64,000 nt of DNA from Straminergon stramineum (lineage: Eukaryota > Streptophyta > Bryopsida > Hypnales > Calliergonaceae): contig OY987265.1 in the NCBI GenBank assembly GCA_963920665.1, positions 23,565,001-23,629,000 of the forward strand, read 5' to 3'. The notes beneath the pieces were generated by a model. That model worked only from the letters and a program-made list of their open reading frames with translations. It had not been told where the DNA came from and did no database searches. The translations under genes were made by a program, and so were the position numbers. This document shows, piece after piece, positions 53,145 through 64,000 of the stretch. Within the stretch, counting starts at the first letter, position 1; each line of letters opens with the position of its first letter.

Positions 53145-54629
53145 CGGGCGAGAGACAGGCTCTTTCTAATAAACCCCTGCCAAGTTCAGACCCCATCCAG
53201 CAGCACCTTGCAAAGCATTTTTTGATATCCATTTTTTCGCAAGCAATTTTTTCCAAGAAAATCACTTTACATTTTTTATCATGTGTCATGCTTTTCCCAT
53301 GTTATAGCTGGGACCAAGGGTGGGATCATTGTGCATCAATTTTCAAAAGCAAGTATGTTTGCTACTTCTACAAAGCCATGACATCAAGCATTTGCCATGT
53401 GTTTAAATCCTAATATTGCATCAAGCTTCAAAGTTTAGAATAAACATGAAGCACAAAATTTTTTGAAGTACTTGTGAAATGCTCAAAGCTTGAGGGTCTT
53501 GGCCTCACCTGCCCATGCAAGTCAACAAACAAGAAGTGTGTTAGTTTACGTGCGTGAGGTGTCTTAAGCCAAGGACCAGTTGTTATCCTTTTCACAAACC
53601 AAAACATAGCACAAAAGACTTAAAAAGATGTAAGAAAAAAGCCATTTGAGAATGTTGTGATTTCTCCTCTCAAACCTTGTTACTCATGGTGTATACTATT
53701 GAAGTAGTCCTGAATGCTACAAGAGTGTATCACCAAGTATGTAAGTTGTAACACAAAAACTCTCTATTTCACAACTCCTTTACTGTCCACCATATATCAC
53801 CACTTAAAAAGATCCCTAGCTTACTGATGTTTCATAGAATAGCATAGCCAAATAACACTCTTAGTAGTCCAGCATCCTAATTCCTGTATTTAAGCTCTCC
53901 ACTATGCTCACTATGGCAGCTCTGTGGGGCTCTCTAGATGTTTAGTTAATGCATTGGACATGCCCATCTCATCATGTATGTCCAAAACTACATGGCCCAA
54001 GAACCCTCCAGTAACTGAGTTCTTGAAGATACCCATGTGTCACTGTATGGTTATGTAAAATGGATTTTTGGTTGGGATCCCCCAAATCAGCTGATGTGTG
54101 ATGCATCATTATCAGAGCATGCTAATGTGCAGTACCTGCCATCCACTGCCCCACCAATTTAAATTTTTCACTCCTTCCCAGCATGATTGTTCCCCAAAGT
54201 CCATCCTGTTTGTTTCTTGGGTATGATTGAATTACAAGAATTTATTAAAAAAATTCCTTGCATGCACTATTCATCCCACAACTTTTGGAATTTAAATATG
54301 CTTGCCCTACAATATTTAATGGCAAGGTTTATTATCCATTTTTGTATCACCAAAAATGATTTGATTTTTGATAGGATGGGTGCATTGGTTATATGGCCTT
54401 TAAAAGTACCTAGGAAAGTCACCCATAGGATATTTCTTATCCATATTGAGCTAACCCATGGTTACTTTATAGTGGTGTATTATTTGGTGGGACTATTTTT
54501 GTATTGCTACTCAATTATAGAGCGTTCATAGGAACTACATCCATTGTGGGTATGCATTTGACAACTCTACAATCATTTATGAAATGGTGTAATTTTTGTC
54601 ATTTTGCCATTTGTGTGGCAAATGTAATT

Positions 54630-54632
<3 letters not shown>

Positions 54633-54660
<28 letters not shown>
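54633..54660 (+). repeat. (GA)14 microsatellite
   Basis: Fourteen uninterrupted GA units lie at the inner edge of the right-hand conserved part of the TTAA element. Confidence 0.95.
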
Positions 54661-54664
<4 letters not shown>

Positions 54665-54932
54665 ACTCTAGAAAACCAATTTCAAATTTTTATTTTTTCT
54701 AATCTACTAAAAGTCCCAAACTACCCATTTACAAAAAAAAGTAATATATTAGGCCATAACTTTTGATTCATATTTCCAAATGTCATGAAATTTAGTGCAT
54801 ATAAAAGATATTCTTAATTTGTCTATGCCTTCTATTAAAATGTGGGCCAAAAATGTAGAAATCTCCAATCACATGTACTTGCCCAAAATTGCTATGTAGC
54901 CAAAAAACGCATGATGGTTCTTTAGGGGTTAA

Positions 54933-57900
54933 AGTCATTTCCACATTTCAAATCATAAAATGATTGAGAAAGTTCAAGTTTGAAGTAACAAATTTAAAAT
55001 TTAAAATTTAAAATTTTTATCAATGATGTCGAAAATGCTAATTGCCTATGTGGGAATTGAAAAACATAGATCTAGGAAGGTTCGGGACTCTTTATAAGCT
55101 AGACAATTAGTTATCAATAGTTTTTGTAAGTAGTCTTTCATTTGTATGCAAGAATTAGAATGGCAAAACTAGACTCATATAGTTAGATTTTGAGTTGGAG
55201 AACAAGCCTTGATCTAGCTCCAACCTTCTATTAAAAACTTAGCTTTTGTAGACTTGTATGAACTTTGTATTACTATTCAAATTTGTGCTACTAACACCAA
55301 TCAATACATTCAAATATCATTCGCACTACTTAATCATACATAACATTCCAAGTAGCTCAAAATGACACTACATGTACACTCAAAACAAGATACCACCAAA
55401 GAATATATCACTCATTCTATTGTTGAGTCTTCACTAATAGCTCAAGATTTATTCAATAGAGGGTTCAACTTATCAATACAATAATTGTTAAATTATCACA
55501 TAGGTTGCTCAATTTTACTTATAATAAAGGTAAACTCCTCAAGTTGGCTCGTTTTTCTAAAAGCTATTTGTAATGACAAAGTAGCTTGGTAAACAATAAA
55601 AGTTAACTAGAAAAGACAAATTCATTTCATCAACTTCATTTTTTTTATAAAATTTTAAGTAAATTTTATACTTATATATTTACATTTTTTTTGAATATAA
55701 GTAATTCCTAAATACTCTTTTAAATTAAGAATTAACTAATCAATATTGAAATTGAATCCTTTATGATATTTAATTTTAAATGTACAACCTAAAATTTTCT
55801 AAATTTATGACTTTATCAATTATAACTTTGTTGCTCTATTCATAACTAGTTGTGCTGCCCCATATTTTTGAGCATGTTCCTCAAAACTATTTGTATTATC
55901 AATAGTTTGATAGACACTAATTTTTTATAGTAATGATTTTTTCATTTCAATAAACTAAAGATATAAAAATATGACATAATTTCAAATTTAATCAAGTAAA
56001 TCAATGAATCTTCAAAATCTAAAAATGAATTATTTAATTCCTAAAGGATTAAAATTCCATTTGGGGCATTTTCCAAGAACAAGACATTGTAAATTATATA
56101 AATTTTTTTTAAAAATTATCTTCTAGGGAATGTGCATCATATTACTAGCTTTCTAGCATACTAGTTTGTGCCTAATTCAACTAAGTAATTGTAAAATATT
56201 ATGAAGGGCAATGTGTTTTTGGTTTCAACATGGGTAGCTAAAATATGATTTTATTTCAGAATCCAATTGCAACATCATATAGCTGATTAGTATGATGTGT
56301 TAAAATTTCAAAGTGATCCATTTTATTGATTCTAAGATATTTACCTTGATACTTTGAAAATGCTTTTTTTTTCACATGACTTTGTATTTGCGTGGTTATC
56401 TTTCAAAAAAATTCTAGTAAAGTTTTTGTGTCACAGAATATTTACAAGTTTATGAGAACTTTATTCAAAAATTTAATTGAAAATCCATGAAAAAAACCTC
56501 AAATACAAGAGGTCTTCTTATTACCTAACTTCTCTACATTGGAACCAAAGGACTAAATTAGGCCTAATTTTTGCAATCACTAATCTAAATTCTATGAAAT
56601 TTGACTTACATTCAAGACAATATTTTCGTACATCTTTGTGCAAAATACTAACCTTTGAGTCAGAAAATTGGGATCACAATTGCCTATCTAAAATTGATAA
56701 AAGCTCATAAAACACTCTTCATTCAAGTTAGGATTTAAATTTAGAAATTCTAATTTACAATCTAAAACTTTCCAAACTTGTCAATTTATCAATATAATTT
56801 TAAAAATTCCATATTCAAAACTTCAAAATTTTTGAGATTTTAAAGTATGAAAGATTTTTAACTCTAAATTTTAAGATTTCATGCTTTTAAGTTAATCATA
56901 ATTATTAGCAAAGATAGCAAGAGAGCCTTAATGAACTTTTACAAATCTCCCTTCATCCCCAATGCAATTCAACTCAATAAGAGGAATGAAGCCCTAGGTA
57001 GTACATAGTATTAAATTTGACATGTGAATATTAAAATTTTAGTATGAAAAAAATTCCATGAAAATTGAGAAAATACAAAGTCACCCACTACTTGTTTGTT
57101 TTACTGTATGTTTTAAGTTCTTTTACTATTTGAAATGCTCTTTAAATTTTAAGGTAAAGCTTTCCAATGAAATGAACATCAACAAATTTGAAATATAAAA
57201 AATGATTGTACTTTCTTGCTAGCATCCAAATATTGTGCCATTAATTTTATATTGCTTTTCAAGTTTTGATATTATAGTCAAGGCCTCCTATTAAATTCTG
57301 AGTTTTTGACCATTAACAACAATTTTTTTCATTTTTCAGATGACTTAAATCTATTATATTAAGTATGTAGTACCATGACCACTGTCTTTCAATCAATCCC
57401 GGAGAAATGTCATCCAAATATTTCATTTGATATTCACAATGAAAACTGAGAGTGTAATGAACATTCTTGTGATTTGTCATGTATTTGATATTCACATTAC
57501 AAATGTCCCTTCATCCTCAATGCAAATCAACTTTAACATTTTTGGATACAAACAATTTTCTCAACACATAGCACCTATAGAATGCTTCAAGGTTTTTTAA
57601 AATTTTGATTTCATGACTTTGAAAATTGATAAAATAACTCCAGTGATGACATTTAGGTCGAAAATGGTTTAGGTGGTTTTTAAATTTTTTTAAATAAGTT
57701 TTTCATAAGAGGAGTTTGCATTTATATTTTATATATTTTTGTATTGAAAAATATAGGGTGCATTAGTAAAGATTTTCATAAAAGATATAGAATTTTGATG
57801 CCATTCATATGTGGATACTTGACAAAAGTAATAGAATTTTGAATCAAAATCCCTCAAATGGCAAAATCTTCTTGAATGTAATCTTCAATTTGATAATGAT

Positions 57901-58359
57901 AACATAGTTTAGGACTTACGATGGATTAATAATTTAGAATTTAAAAAGACTTATATTAAGGTGGTTGTAAGCTACAATCTACTTTCTGTGCATTCAACTT
58001 GAACTCTTGTGAATTTTGACAAAATTTGGATTTTCAAACTATTTAAATAAACATTTAGCAAGGTATTATTATAAAATTAAAAAAAAAGTTTTTTGAATTT
58101 TATTCAATATACTTGAAGATAAGATTGAAGTTTTAATATGCCAAATCAAAATATGAAACCTCTCATTGAATAATACTTTGATTGAACAAGGACAATACTT
58201 TTAGGTTTAAGAAAATCCTAATTTAATTCCATATTTGAATTTTCATTATGAATACCTCCTAAAGTTTTGAATTCTAAACCACATCACGAAACCAAAAGCA
58301 TCAAAATGATTTTCACTTAGAGATAAGTGAATCATCTAAAATATTTATTCCTATAGTTT
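54933..58359. other. AT-rich intergenic DNA, no gene recognised
   Basis: Extremely AT-rich with short frames lacking motifs. A triple AAATTTAAA tandem lies near 54990-55017. No repeat ends defined. Confidence 0.5.
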
Positions 58360-58830
58360 CAAGGACATTTTTTCATCAAAAAACACTCAAAACTATCATT
58401 TCTATTGCAATGTGCAAAAAAATTCTAAATTTTTTACCATATCTATTGTAACATTCTAACCATAGAATCTGGCACAAGTCTATTATAAAAAATAAGAAAT
58501 TTCATGAATTTGAAATGTGTAGATTGAAAATATTTGCATTAAAAGTGAAGAAAACAAGTTTTTTTACACCTCACTTGACTAGATTTTTTGATTTTGAATC
58601 TTCTTAACTTAAAATGTTGGCACTAATAATTTTGATTTTAAAATTTTTAAAATTTAAGAATTGAATTGAGAGTTAGGGAATTCTTTTTTAAATACTTGAT
58701 TTTCATTCTTAAGAAAATTGTTAAGTAGAAGTAAATACGTTAGTGAACAAAAAATTAAATCAATAATACTTCTAAGATAGAATTGAATTAAAATTTGAAA
58801 ATATTAAAAAATAATGAAAAGTAGTGCATT
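58360..58830 (-). repeat. Reverse-oriented copy of the dispersed TTAA-family repeat
   Basis: It aligns with 16985-17640 and 4250-5095: TCATTTCTATTGCAATGTGC, AGTGAAGAAAACAAGTTTTT, TTTTGAATCTTCTTAACTTAAAA, in the same order. Termini not recognisable. Non-coding. Confidence 0.5.
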
Positions 58831-60179
58831 TAATGCATTGCAACATAAAAACTAGTACAAGATATTATGTAAATGCTCAACAATATCTATAAATTTAAAT
58901 ACTAAATACTAAATTTAGTAAAACAAAAGTTTCAAAATTCATATGTTCATAGCTTTCAAGAATTTCAAATGTTGACATTTCAACTTTACAAAATTCGAAA
59001 ACCTTCAACTAGCCATCACACATAGTATGGACTCATGGAGAGCAAAAGAGTCCTAGTTAATTTATAGATAAATTTACTAATTCATAAAAAATTGAATTAT
59101 GAACTTACAAGTTTGCAAAAAATAAGTATAGATCTCTATATTGCAAAGATAAGGATATATCTTAATCGGACAACCTAGCCCTCTAAAAAAAGTATTTAAA
59201 GAGAACATATATATATATTGTTGGTGCACTCTCCTATGATGAAAGTATAAATTCTTAATAGTCTTTAACTTTAGAATTTTAGTTTCTAATTCCAATGATG
59301 ACTTTTTAGATTAGAATTGGTTTAAACAATATTTACAAATAAATTTCTATATTGACAAATATAGGATGCACTAGGTGTGAATAGATACAATTGAAGCCAC
59401 GAACTTTTGAGGCCACACAAATAAATCCATGAAATAATTTATGTGTCTTTTTATCCACAATTACATTATTTTAATACATTTATAATAATTTATAATAATA
59501 CAACTATTTTTACATTGTAATAAATACATAATAAGTACTTGAAGAATTCTTCGAGGTGCAAATTTATTTATAAATTTGTATTATTGAAAATATTTGACAC
59601 ATGAAACTTTATCTCAATAGGAAAAGTGCTTTGGTATGGAATTAATATCTTTTGATTTAGTTTTTATATGAAAAAAATTTATATTTGCAAGTATAATACA
59701 AGAATGCCTTGAATGTTTGAATTTGTTTTGTCTTCAATGTCTTATGCCTTTATAACATTCATTTTGTTGATCAAAATAGAAATGAATCCAAAGTTATAAT
59801 AAAATAAAATTTGTGATTTTGGAATATATACTTAGATGCTTGCATTGAAAGAAAAATCAAATTTTACTATGTCATTCTAAAATTAGAAAATTAACATTCC
59901 ATGGCTATAGGTTCAAAGCTCAAGTTCTAGTAAGATATTGAATTCTAGGAATTTCAAAATTTCAAATTTGGAATAAAAATTAGACTTGATGAGATTTATG
60001 TCATCTGAATAACTATATGGCCCTCAAATTAAAAGAACATAATCATTTTCATAGATAAAATATAAATAAAGAAAAAGAGCAAAAATTGCCAAAATCCAAT
60101 ACATAATGATTTGTGAACTTTGACTTTTTTCTAGGTAGGAAGTTTGCAAGAGTGCACTAAACCCTAGAAGGACACCTCA
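58831..60179. other. AT-rich intergenic DNA, no gene recognised
   Basis: Only AT-rich sequence and short motif-free frames. Confidence 0.5.
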
Positions 60180-60400
60180 GGTACTAAGTGTCCAATGGAT
60201 GACAAAGAATCCTCCCAAGTTAGATAGAAGTGCAATTGTTCATCCTTGGAATTTTGTGTGAAAAAGAAAGGTCTACACAATAGTTTGACCTCTAATGAGT
60301 GTTAAGTTTTTCTATGCAAATGATCCACATGGTATGAGAAAAATTGATTGATCCATAGTGACCATCCCATCCTTTCAAGATTAAAGAGTTTTTTGGAATT
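60180..60400 (+). repeat. Dispersed repeat, family C, copy 3
   Basis: It matches 45415-45615 in AAGTGTCCAATGGATGAC, TTGTTCATCCTTG, AATTTTGTGTGAAAA, CACAATAGTTTGACCTC and ATGAGTGTTA, in the same order. Non-coding. Confidence 0.6.
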
Positions 60401-61370
60401 TCATGCATTCAAAGGGGATCTAGTGAAGGGATATGAAATAAGAAGCAAAAGTTGCCAAAATTTGGATAAATATAGAATATTTTTTTGAAGGGATATTTTG
60501 GAACTACTAATCATTATAAGTGGTTTAGAATTTATACATCTTGGAATTGTCAAACCCTATCTTCACACTCATGTTGTTTGGAAGACTTTTGCGCAATGCC
60601 TTCTGCAAGAAGAAAGTAAAAAAATATTACAAGGAGGGAATCTTGAACCACTATTATTTGAAAACGGAGTCAAACAACTCCATAGAGAGCATGGAAACCC
60701 TAAAACCTCCAATCGGTTGTCACTCATAGTAGAATGAGGAGCACAACCCTAATTATTAATTATTCGACAAACATGAGGGACAGTTATGGGTTGCCATTGC
60801 AACAATTTAGGGAGTTAGAAACCACATTAGAGTCCAATGGATACAAATAGGGACAACAATGAGAAGTAATATTTTTTTGCCTTGACTACCTGTATGTAAT
60901 GTGCCTTAATTTACTCAAAAATGAGTTGATTGATATACATATGAAAAATTCACTAATTTGCAATTCTATTGCAAAATAAGAATTTGTGCATTGAATGAGT
61001 CTAAATCTGTGCAACTACCGAAGGGACAACAATGGGTCACCCTACCTTATAATTATGTTGGAGAAAGACTTAAAAGTTTTGCATATTAGCGGTAGTGTTA
61101 TACTCTTTCCAGGTGAGGTTGGTTTAATCTAACCTCGCAAGGGAATGGAACTAAAATGTGTTCTAAAAATTTCCAATCAGTTAAGCCTTGTGATGTCAGG
61201 GGATTACAAGCACCACTGTGAAGGTGGAATTTACACCCCTCTGCAACGTCAATCTGGAATTTATTAAGACTAGAATCTTTTAACATAAAGCCCAATTGAC
61301 CAGTCAAGACAGATGTTTCAAGTCTCTATTGTCGAGAGGAAGAGGTCTCTCAATGTGCTTTAGGATTGCA
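60401..61370. other. Intergenic DNA, no gene recognised
   Basis: AT-rich, becoming richer in GC from about 61.1 kb. The frames at 60498-60737 overlap in two registers and have no domain. Confidence 0.45.
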
Positions 61371-61378
61371 GACTATCG

Positions 61379-61795
61379 TTGAATGTTGTCGAAAATCTGG
61401 AACTAGATTAGCTTTGAAAAAGATTGTTGCATATATTGTATGAGCTTGCTGTGGGTACTTTTGGGGACGCTTTGAAGTGACAACACAATGGCTACGGTAC
61501 GTGTTCCGGACCGTGCTGAACACGGAACGGTTAACAGACAGATTGAATTCTCGAAACAGTCGGATGCTCCATTCTATTGCTCGACACACAAGCTCCTCGT
61601 CTTTCATTATGAAATTAGTTAGCATTGCAGACAATCTTTAATGTTGAACGGTGTAGAGCTAAATTCTTGAACTAGATCCCGAACTAGATCGATTAGCGTC
61701 GAAAAAACTTGCGGCATTGTAGGAGCTTGCTAAGGGTAGTTTTTGGGCAGTTCCCTTTGAGCAGTAGGATTGCAGCTACCCCTGAATCAATCGCA
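61379..61795 (+). repeat. Imperfect direct duplication, ~120-bp units
   Basis: The block 61379-61500 and the block about 61655-61795 share AACTAGAT, GATTAGC, TTGCA/TTGTAGGAGCTTGCT, GGGTA(C/G)TTTT(G)GGG and a GGCTAC/AGCTAC end, in the same order. A fainter third similarity lies near 61830-61905. A CGTGTTCCG...CGTGCTGAACACGG partial palindrome lies between (61500-61530). The open frame on the minus strand over the first block has no recognisable domain. Confidence 0.55.
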
Positions 61796-62189
61796 GACTA
61801 GATATTCCATGTGATTGATCGATATTCTTGACTCGGAAGATCGAATTTTGCTGCGGCTGCATCGGAAAAGCTTGCAATTAATTGCTGTAGGCACTACTAC
61901 ATACGGCACGGTGTAAACACTTTTTTATAAAGATTTTCCGACACTCATTGTATGGCAACCACATCAACGATTTTCTGATAGTCTTGTGACATTTGACTTT
62001 CAAGTTATCTTCTTATGTTCTCCATACATATGACTGACAGTTCATACCAAAGTTTAAAACATATTTCAAACTGTTTTTCCAATTTTTTTTGAAAATGTTG
62101 CGTAGACTTAAAGAATGATTTCATTCACATTCATTACTGTTTATGACGTATTTTCAGCAAACATGTTTGCTATTGCTTGCATTGAAGGG

Positions 62190-62415
62190 ACGATGCTGGA
62201 CATCGAGAGCGAGGCTTCAGGGAAGCCAGGGCGGAGGACTCGCCGGGATTCGCAGCGGTTGCTGCAAGCGGAGGGCAGGGAAGCAGCCAACCAGGTGGTG
62301 TTCGGCGAGACGGACATGGCGCCGATATTGCAGGCACACGCCGTGCAACTGGCTGGATGTGCAATTGTGCACCCTGGCCACCAATTACAAAGACGTGACT
62401 TTCTACATCAAAACG
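62190..62415 (+). CDS. Possible exon of an unrecognised gene
   Basis: This stretch is sharply richer in GC than its surroundings and ends at a good splice donor (ACG/GTAAGC). One frame, open from 62115, reads MLDIESEASGKPGRRTRRDS, then QRLLQAEGREAANQVVFGET and DMAPILQAHAV. A second frame is also open over the same bases and its end reads LATNYKDVTFYIKT, so the true frame, or a frameshift between the two, is undecided. I recognise no family. No convincing following exon was found, although 62.4-63.4 kb keeps a gene-like composition. Confidence 0.35.
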
Positions 62416-63890
62416 GTAAGCTCTGCCATGCCCTTGCTTGCTTCCATGCTATCGTTTGTTCTTACAAAGGAATGAATTGTTCATTTGTTATAAGAAAAGA
62501 AATGAAAAGAAGTATCTTCAATTTCGCGATTCTGGCGTCAATAATTGTGACAAATGTCTATCTTCACGAAGGTCAAATTTCAGACCACAAACTAGTAAGG
62601 ACAGGTATGGATTTATGTTTCAAGTCACACGTCCTGAAATGTGCCTGCTCTAATTTAACGAAATTGTCGTTAAATGTAAGCTCCCCATACCAGCGTGCAC
62701 TCTGTGAGATTATAAATCTGGCCGGCTTTTCGCCAAAACTTGCATTGAAAGACTAGAATGCCATAACAGGTTCACTAGCAATTCGCCTGTTGAATTACCA
62801 CTAGAACAATACCGCTGGGATATATCCATACTGTTTCTACCAATGACAATTTCGTTAAATTGGCGGTATTACACTACTTTGGCACTTTCAAGGATGTTTG
62901 TGCCCGCTGAAGCGTAATTCTGCATCTGCCCTAGTTTTTAAAACTTTTTGTAGATGTGTGTTGCATTCTTTGGTGCTGGAATCTTGCCAAATTGTCGAAA
63001 ATTGACCATGGAGGTTCAAACAACAATCCACTGTTGATTGTTGTTCTCAGCAACATGACCCTCATGGAGCCCATTTTTGTTGAGGTGACAACCAAGCATT
63101 GGGTACAAAGCTCCTGGTTCTGTCTCATACTCCTAGCCTTCGTTAGTAGAATGGAGTCCTTATTTTATCCTTGAATAAACATGATAGAACAGACTTGTTA
63201 GAAAAAATAAAAAACATCGCTCCAGTCCCATGGTTCAATGTCTTATTTTACATAATCAGGTTGTACTTTCACGGAACTGAGAGGGAATTTTGTACTAGTG
63301 GAATTAAGAAGGCGAGGTCTATCACTAGAAGAAAAAATTTTAGTTTTAGAAAACCATAGAAACGCAAAATGCACCTACTCATCTAGGACTTGGATCAAAT
63401 TTAGTTGACTACCTCAGTGAAGGCCTTGTCCGTCTACAGTTAACGATTTTGGAATTTCTTCTAATGGCGTGAAATTTTTTGCGTTGGAGTGCAAGTTGTG
63501 ACACTTCAAAGGGTTTCTGAAAGCGAGGATCATTTGAGCGTATTTGAGTGCTTACAATGCATTCTTTTCAACCCACTTAATTGTATGTGCAGGAATTTCA
63601 CAAGGAATACGGTTCATAATGGCAATGCATCACTGGTGTAAGTTTTGGATCCTGTGTAACACATTCTTCTAGTTCGTTCGTCCACTTCTGTCTTGGGAGA
63701 TTAACCATTATGCTCTTCAAAGTAGCCTGTGAGATTCAAGAGAAGAATGGGAGTGATATACGAGGACTTAAATTTAGTCACAATGAGATCAGTGGTAGTC
63801 AGCCACTGACAAAGAGGAGCCAGGTTATAACTCAAAATCATTCCCTTCTTTTAACTTTCTATTTTGACACATAATTCGATTTACAGTTTC
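62416..63890. other. Moderately GC-rich region, no defined gene
   Basis: Several frames of 60-75 codons occur but none has a recognisable domain. It may be introns and further exons of the gene suggested by the exon at 62190-62415. At 63323 there is a CACTAGAAGAAAAAAT sequence resembling the start of the CACTA MITEs, without a clear partner. Confidence 0.35.
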
Positions 63891-63894
63891 TTAA

Positions 63895-64000
63895 CCCTTA
63901 AAGGATGCAACCCCCATGACCAAGGTAGTCACCAAAATTGCTCTGATTAGACCAATAGGTGCATTCTTTTTTTTATAGTCAACAGTGAAGTCATCCATCT
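63895..64000. mobile_element. Possible left end of a TTAA-flanked element, cut by the window edge
   Basis: TTAA (63891-63894) is followed by CCCTTAAAGGATGC, similar to the ends at 37950 (CCCTTTAAGGACC) and 17652 (CCCCTAAAGGACC). The other end would lie outside the window. Confidence 0.4.

Larger units (their letters stand above)
52498..54928 (-). mobile_element. TTAA-flanked element, 2.43 kb, enlarged copy in reverse
   Basis: The plus-strand left end TCCCTAAAGTTCC and the reverse complement of the right end CCCCTAAAGAACC match but for three positions; TTAA flanks both (52494-52497 and 54929-54932). About 490 bp at the left (52498-52985) aligns closely, in reverse, with 18080-18597, including ACAACAT(A/G)TAGGAAAAAAAT and CAATCCCAATGGTTG. 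The right end aligns with 17652 onward, including TTTTTTGGC(T/A)ACATAGC. The middle, about 52990-54650, is extra compared with the 946-bp copy and holds microsatellites and motif-free frames. Either this is a longer form or it has an insertion. Confidence 0.65.

Noticed and set aside
63323..63465. Third CACTA MITE
   Set aside because: The start CACTAGAAGAAA is there, but the candidate right end (TTCTTCTAATG) has a mismatch in the tip, the arms diverge quickly and no 3-bp duplication is seen.

Overview
The window reads as nuclear DNA of a land plant. Evidence: plant-type genes with many GT-AG introns, a chloroplast-targeted 3-isopropylmalate dehydrogenase gene with 11 exons, and a gene with the plant MIP1-type leucine zipper. 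Compact, GC-richer gene islands sit in very AT-rich DNA full of small transposon relics. The species cannot be fixed from the sequence; a non-flowering plant is only a guess. There is no sign of an operon, CRISPR array or other prokaryotic system.

Layout. 1-9.98 kb is AT-rich intergenic DNA with decayed repeats, three fold-back MITEs (2.1, 6.2 and 8.6 kb) and a probable tRNA-derived SINE (9.0 kb). 9.98-16.9 kb is gene 1 (plus strand), a MIP1-zipper/DUF547-like protein behind a long GC-rich leader. 16.9-28 kb is repeats: a 946-bp TTAA-flanked element, a retroposon with a 14-bp target duplication, a 2.3-kb TTAA-flanked element holding a long hairpin and a BED-finger-like relic, and a clear tRNA-derived SINE. 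28-32.2 kb is gene 2 (plus strand), a paralogue of the C-terminal part of gene 1 that lacks the zipper. 33.63-35.34 kb is an almost intact Tc1-type transposon whose DD34E transposase has two internal stops. 36.1-38.3 kb holds two more non-autonomous elements. 39.46-44.86 kb is the isopropylmalate dehydrogenase gene (minus strand). 45-61.3 kb is AT-rich repeat DNA with a CACTA-type MITE, tandem and simple repeats and further copies of the dispersed families. 61.3-63.7 kb is a last GC-richer patch with one possible exon of unknown function.

The three recognised genes are not obviously connected in function. Isopropylmalate dehydrogenase serves leucine biosynthesis. Genes 1 and 2 are related to each other and probably arose by local duplication about 14 kb apart; both keep the same last splice site (phase 2) at the point where the DUF547 core should begin, and I cannot find that core in either. 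The most distinctive content is the mobile DNA: a Tc1 element with clear ends in a plant, and a superfamily of elements with TTAA target sites and CCC(T/C)(T/A)AA(G/C)G-like termini in several size classes.
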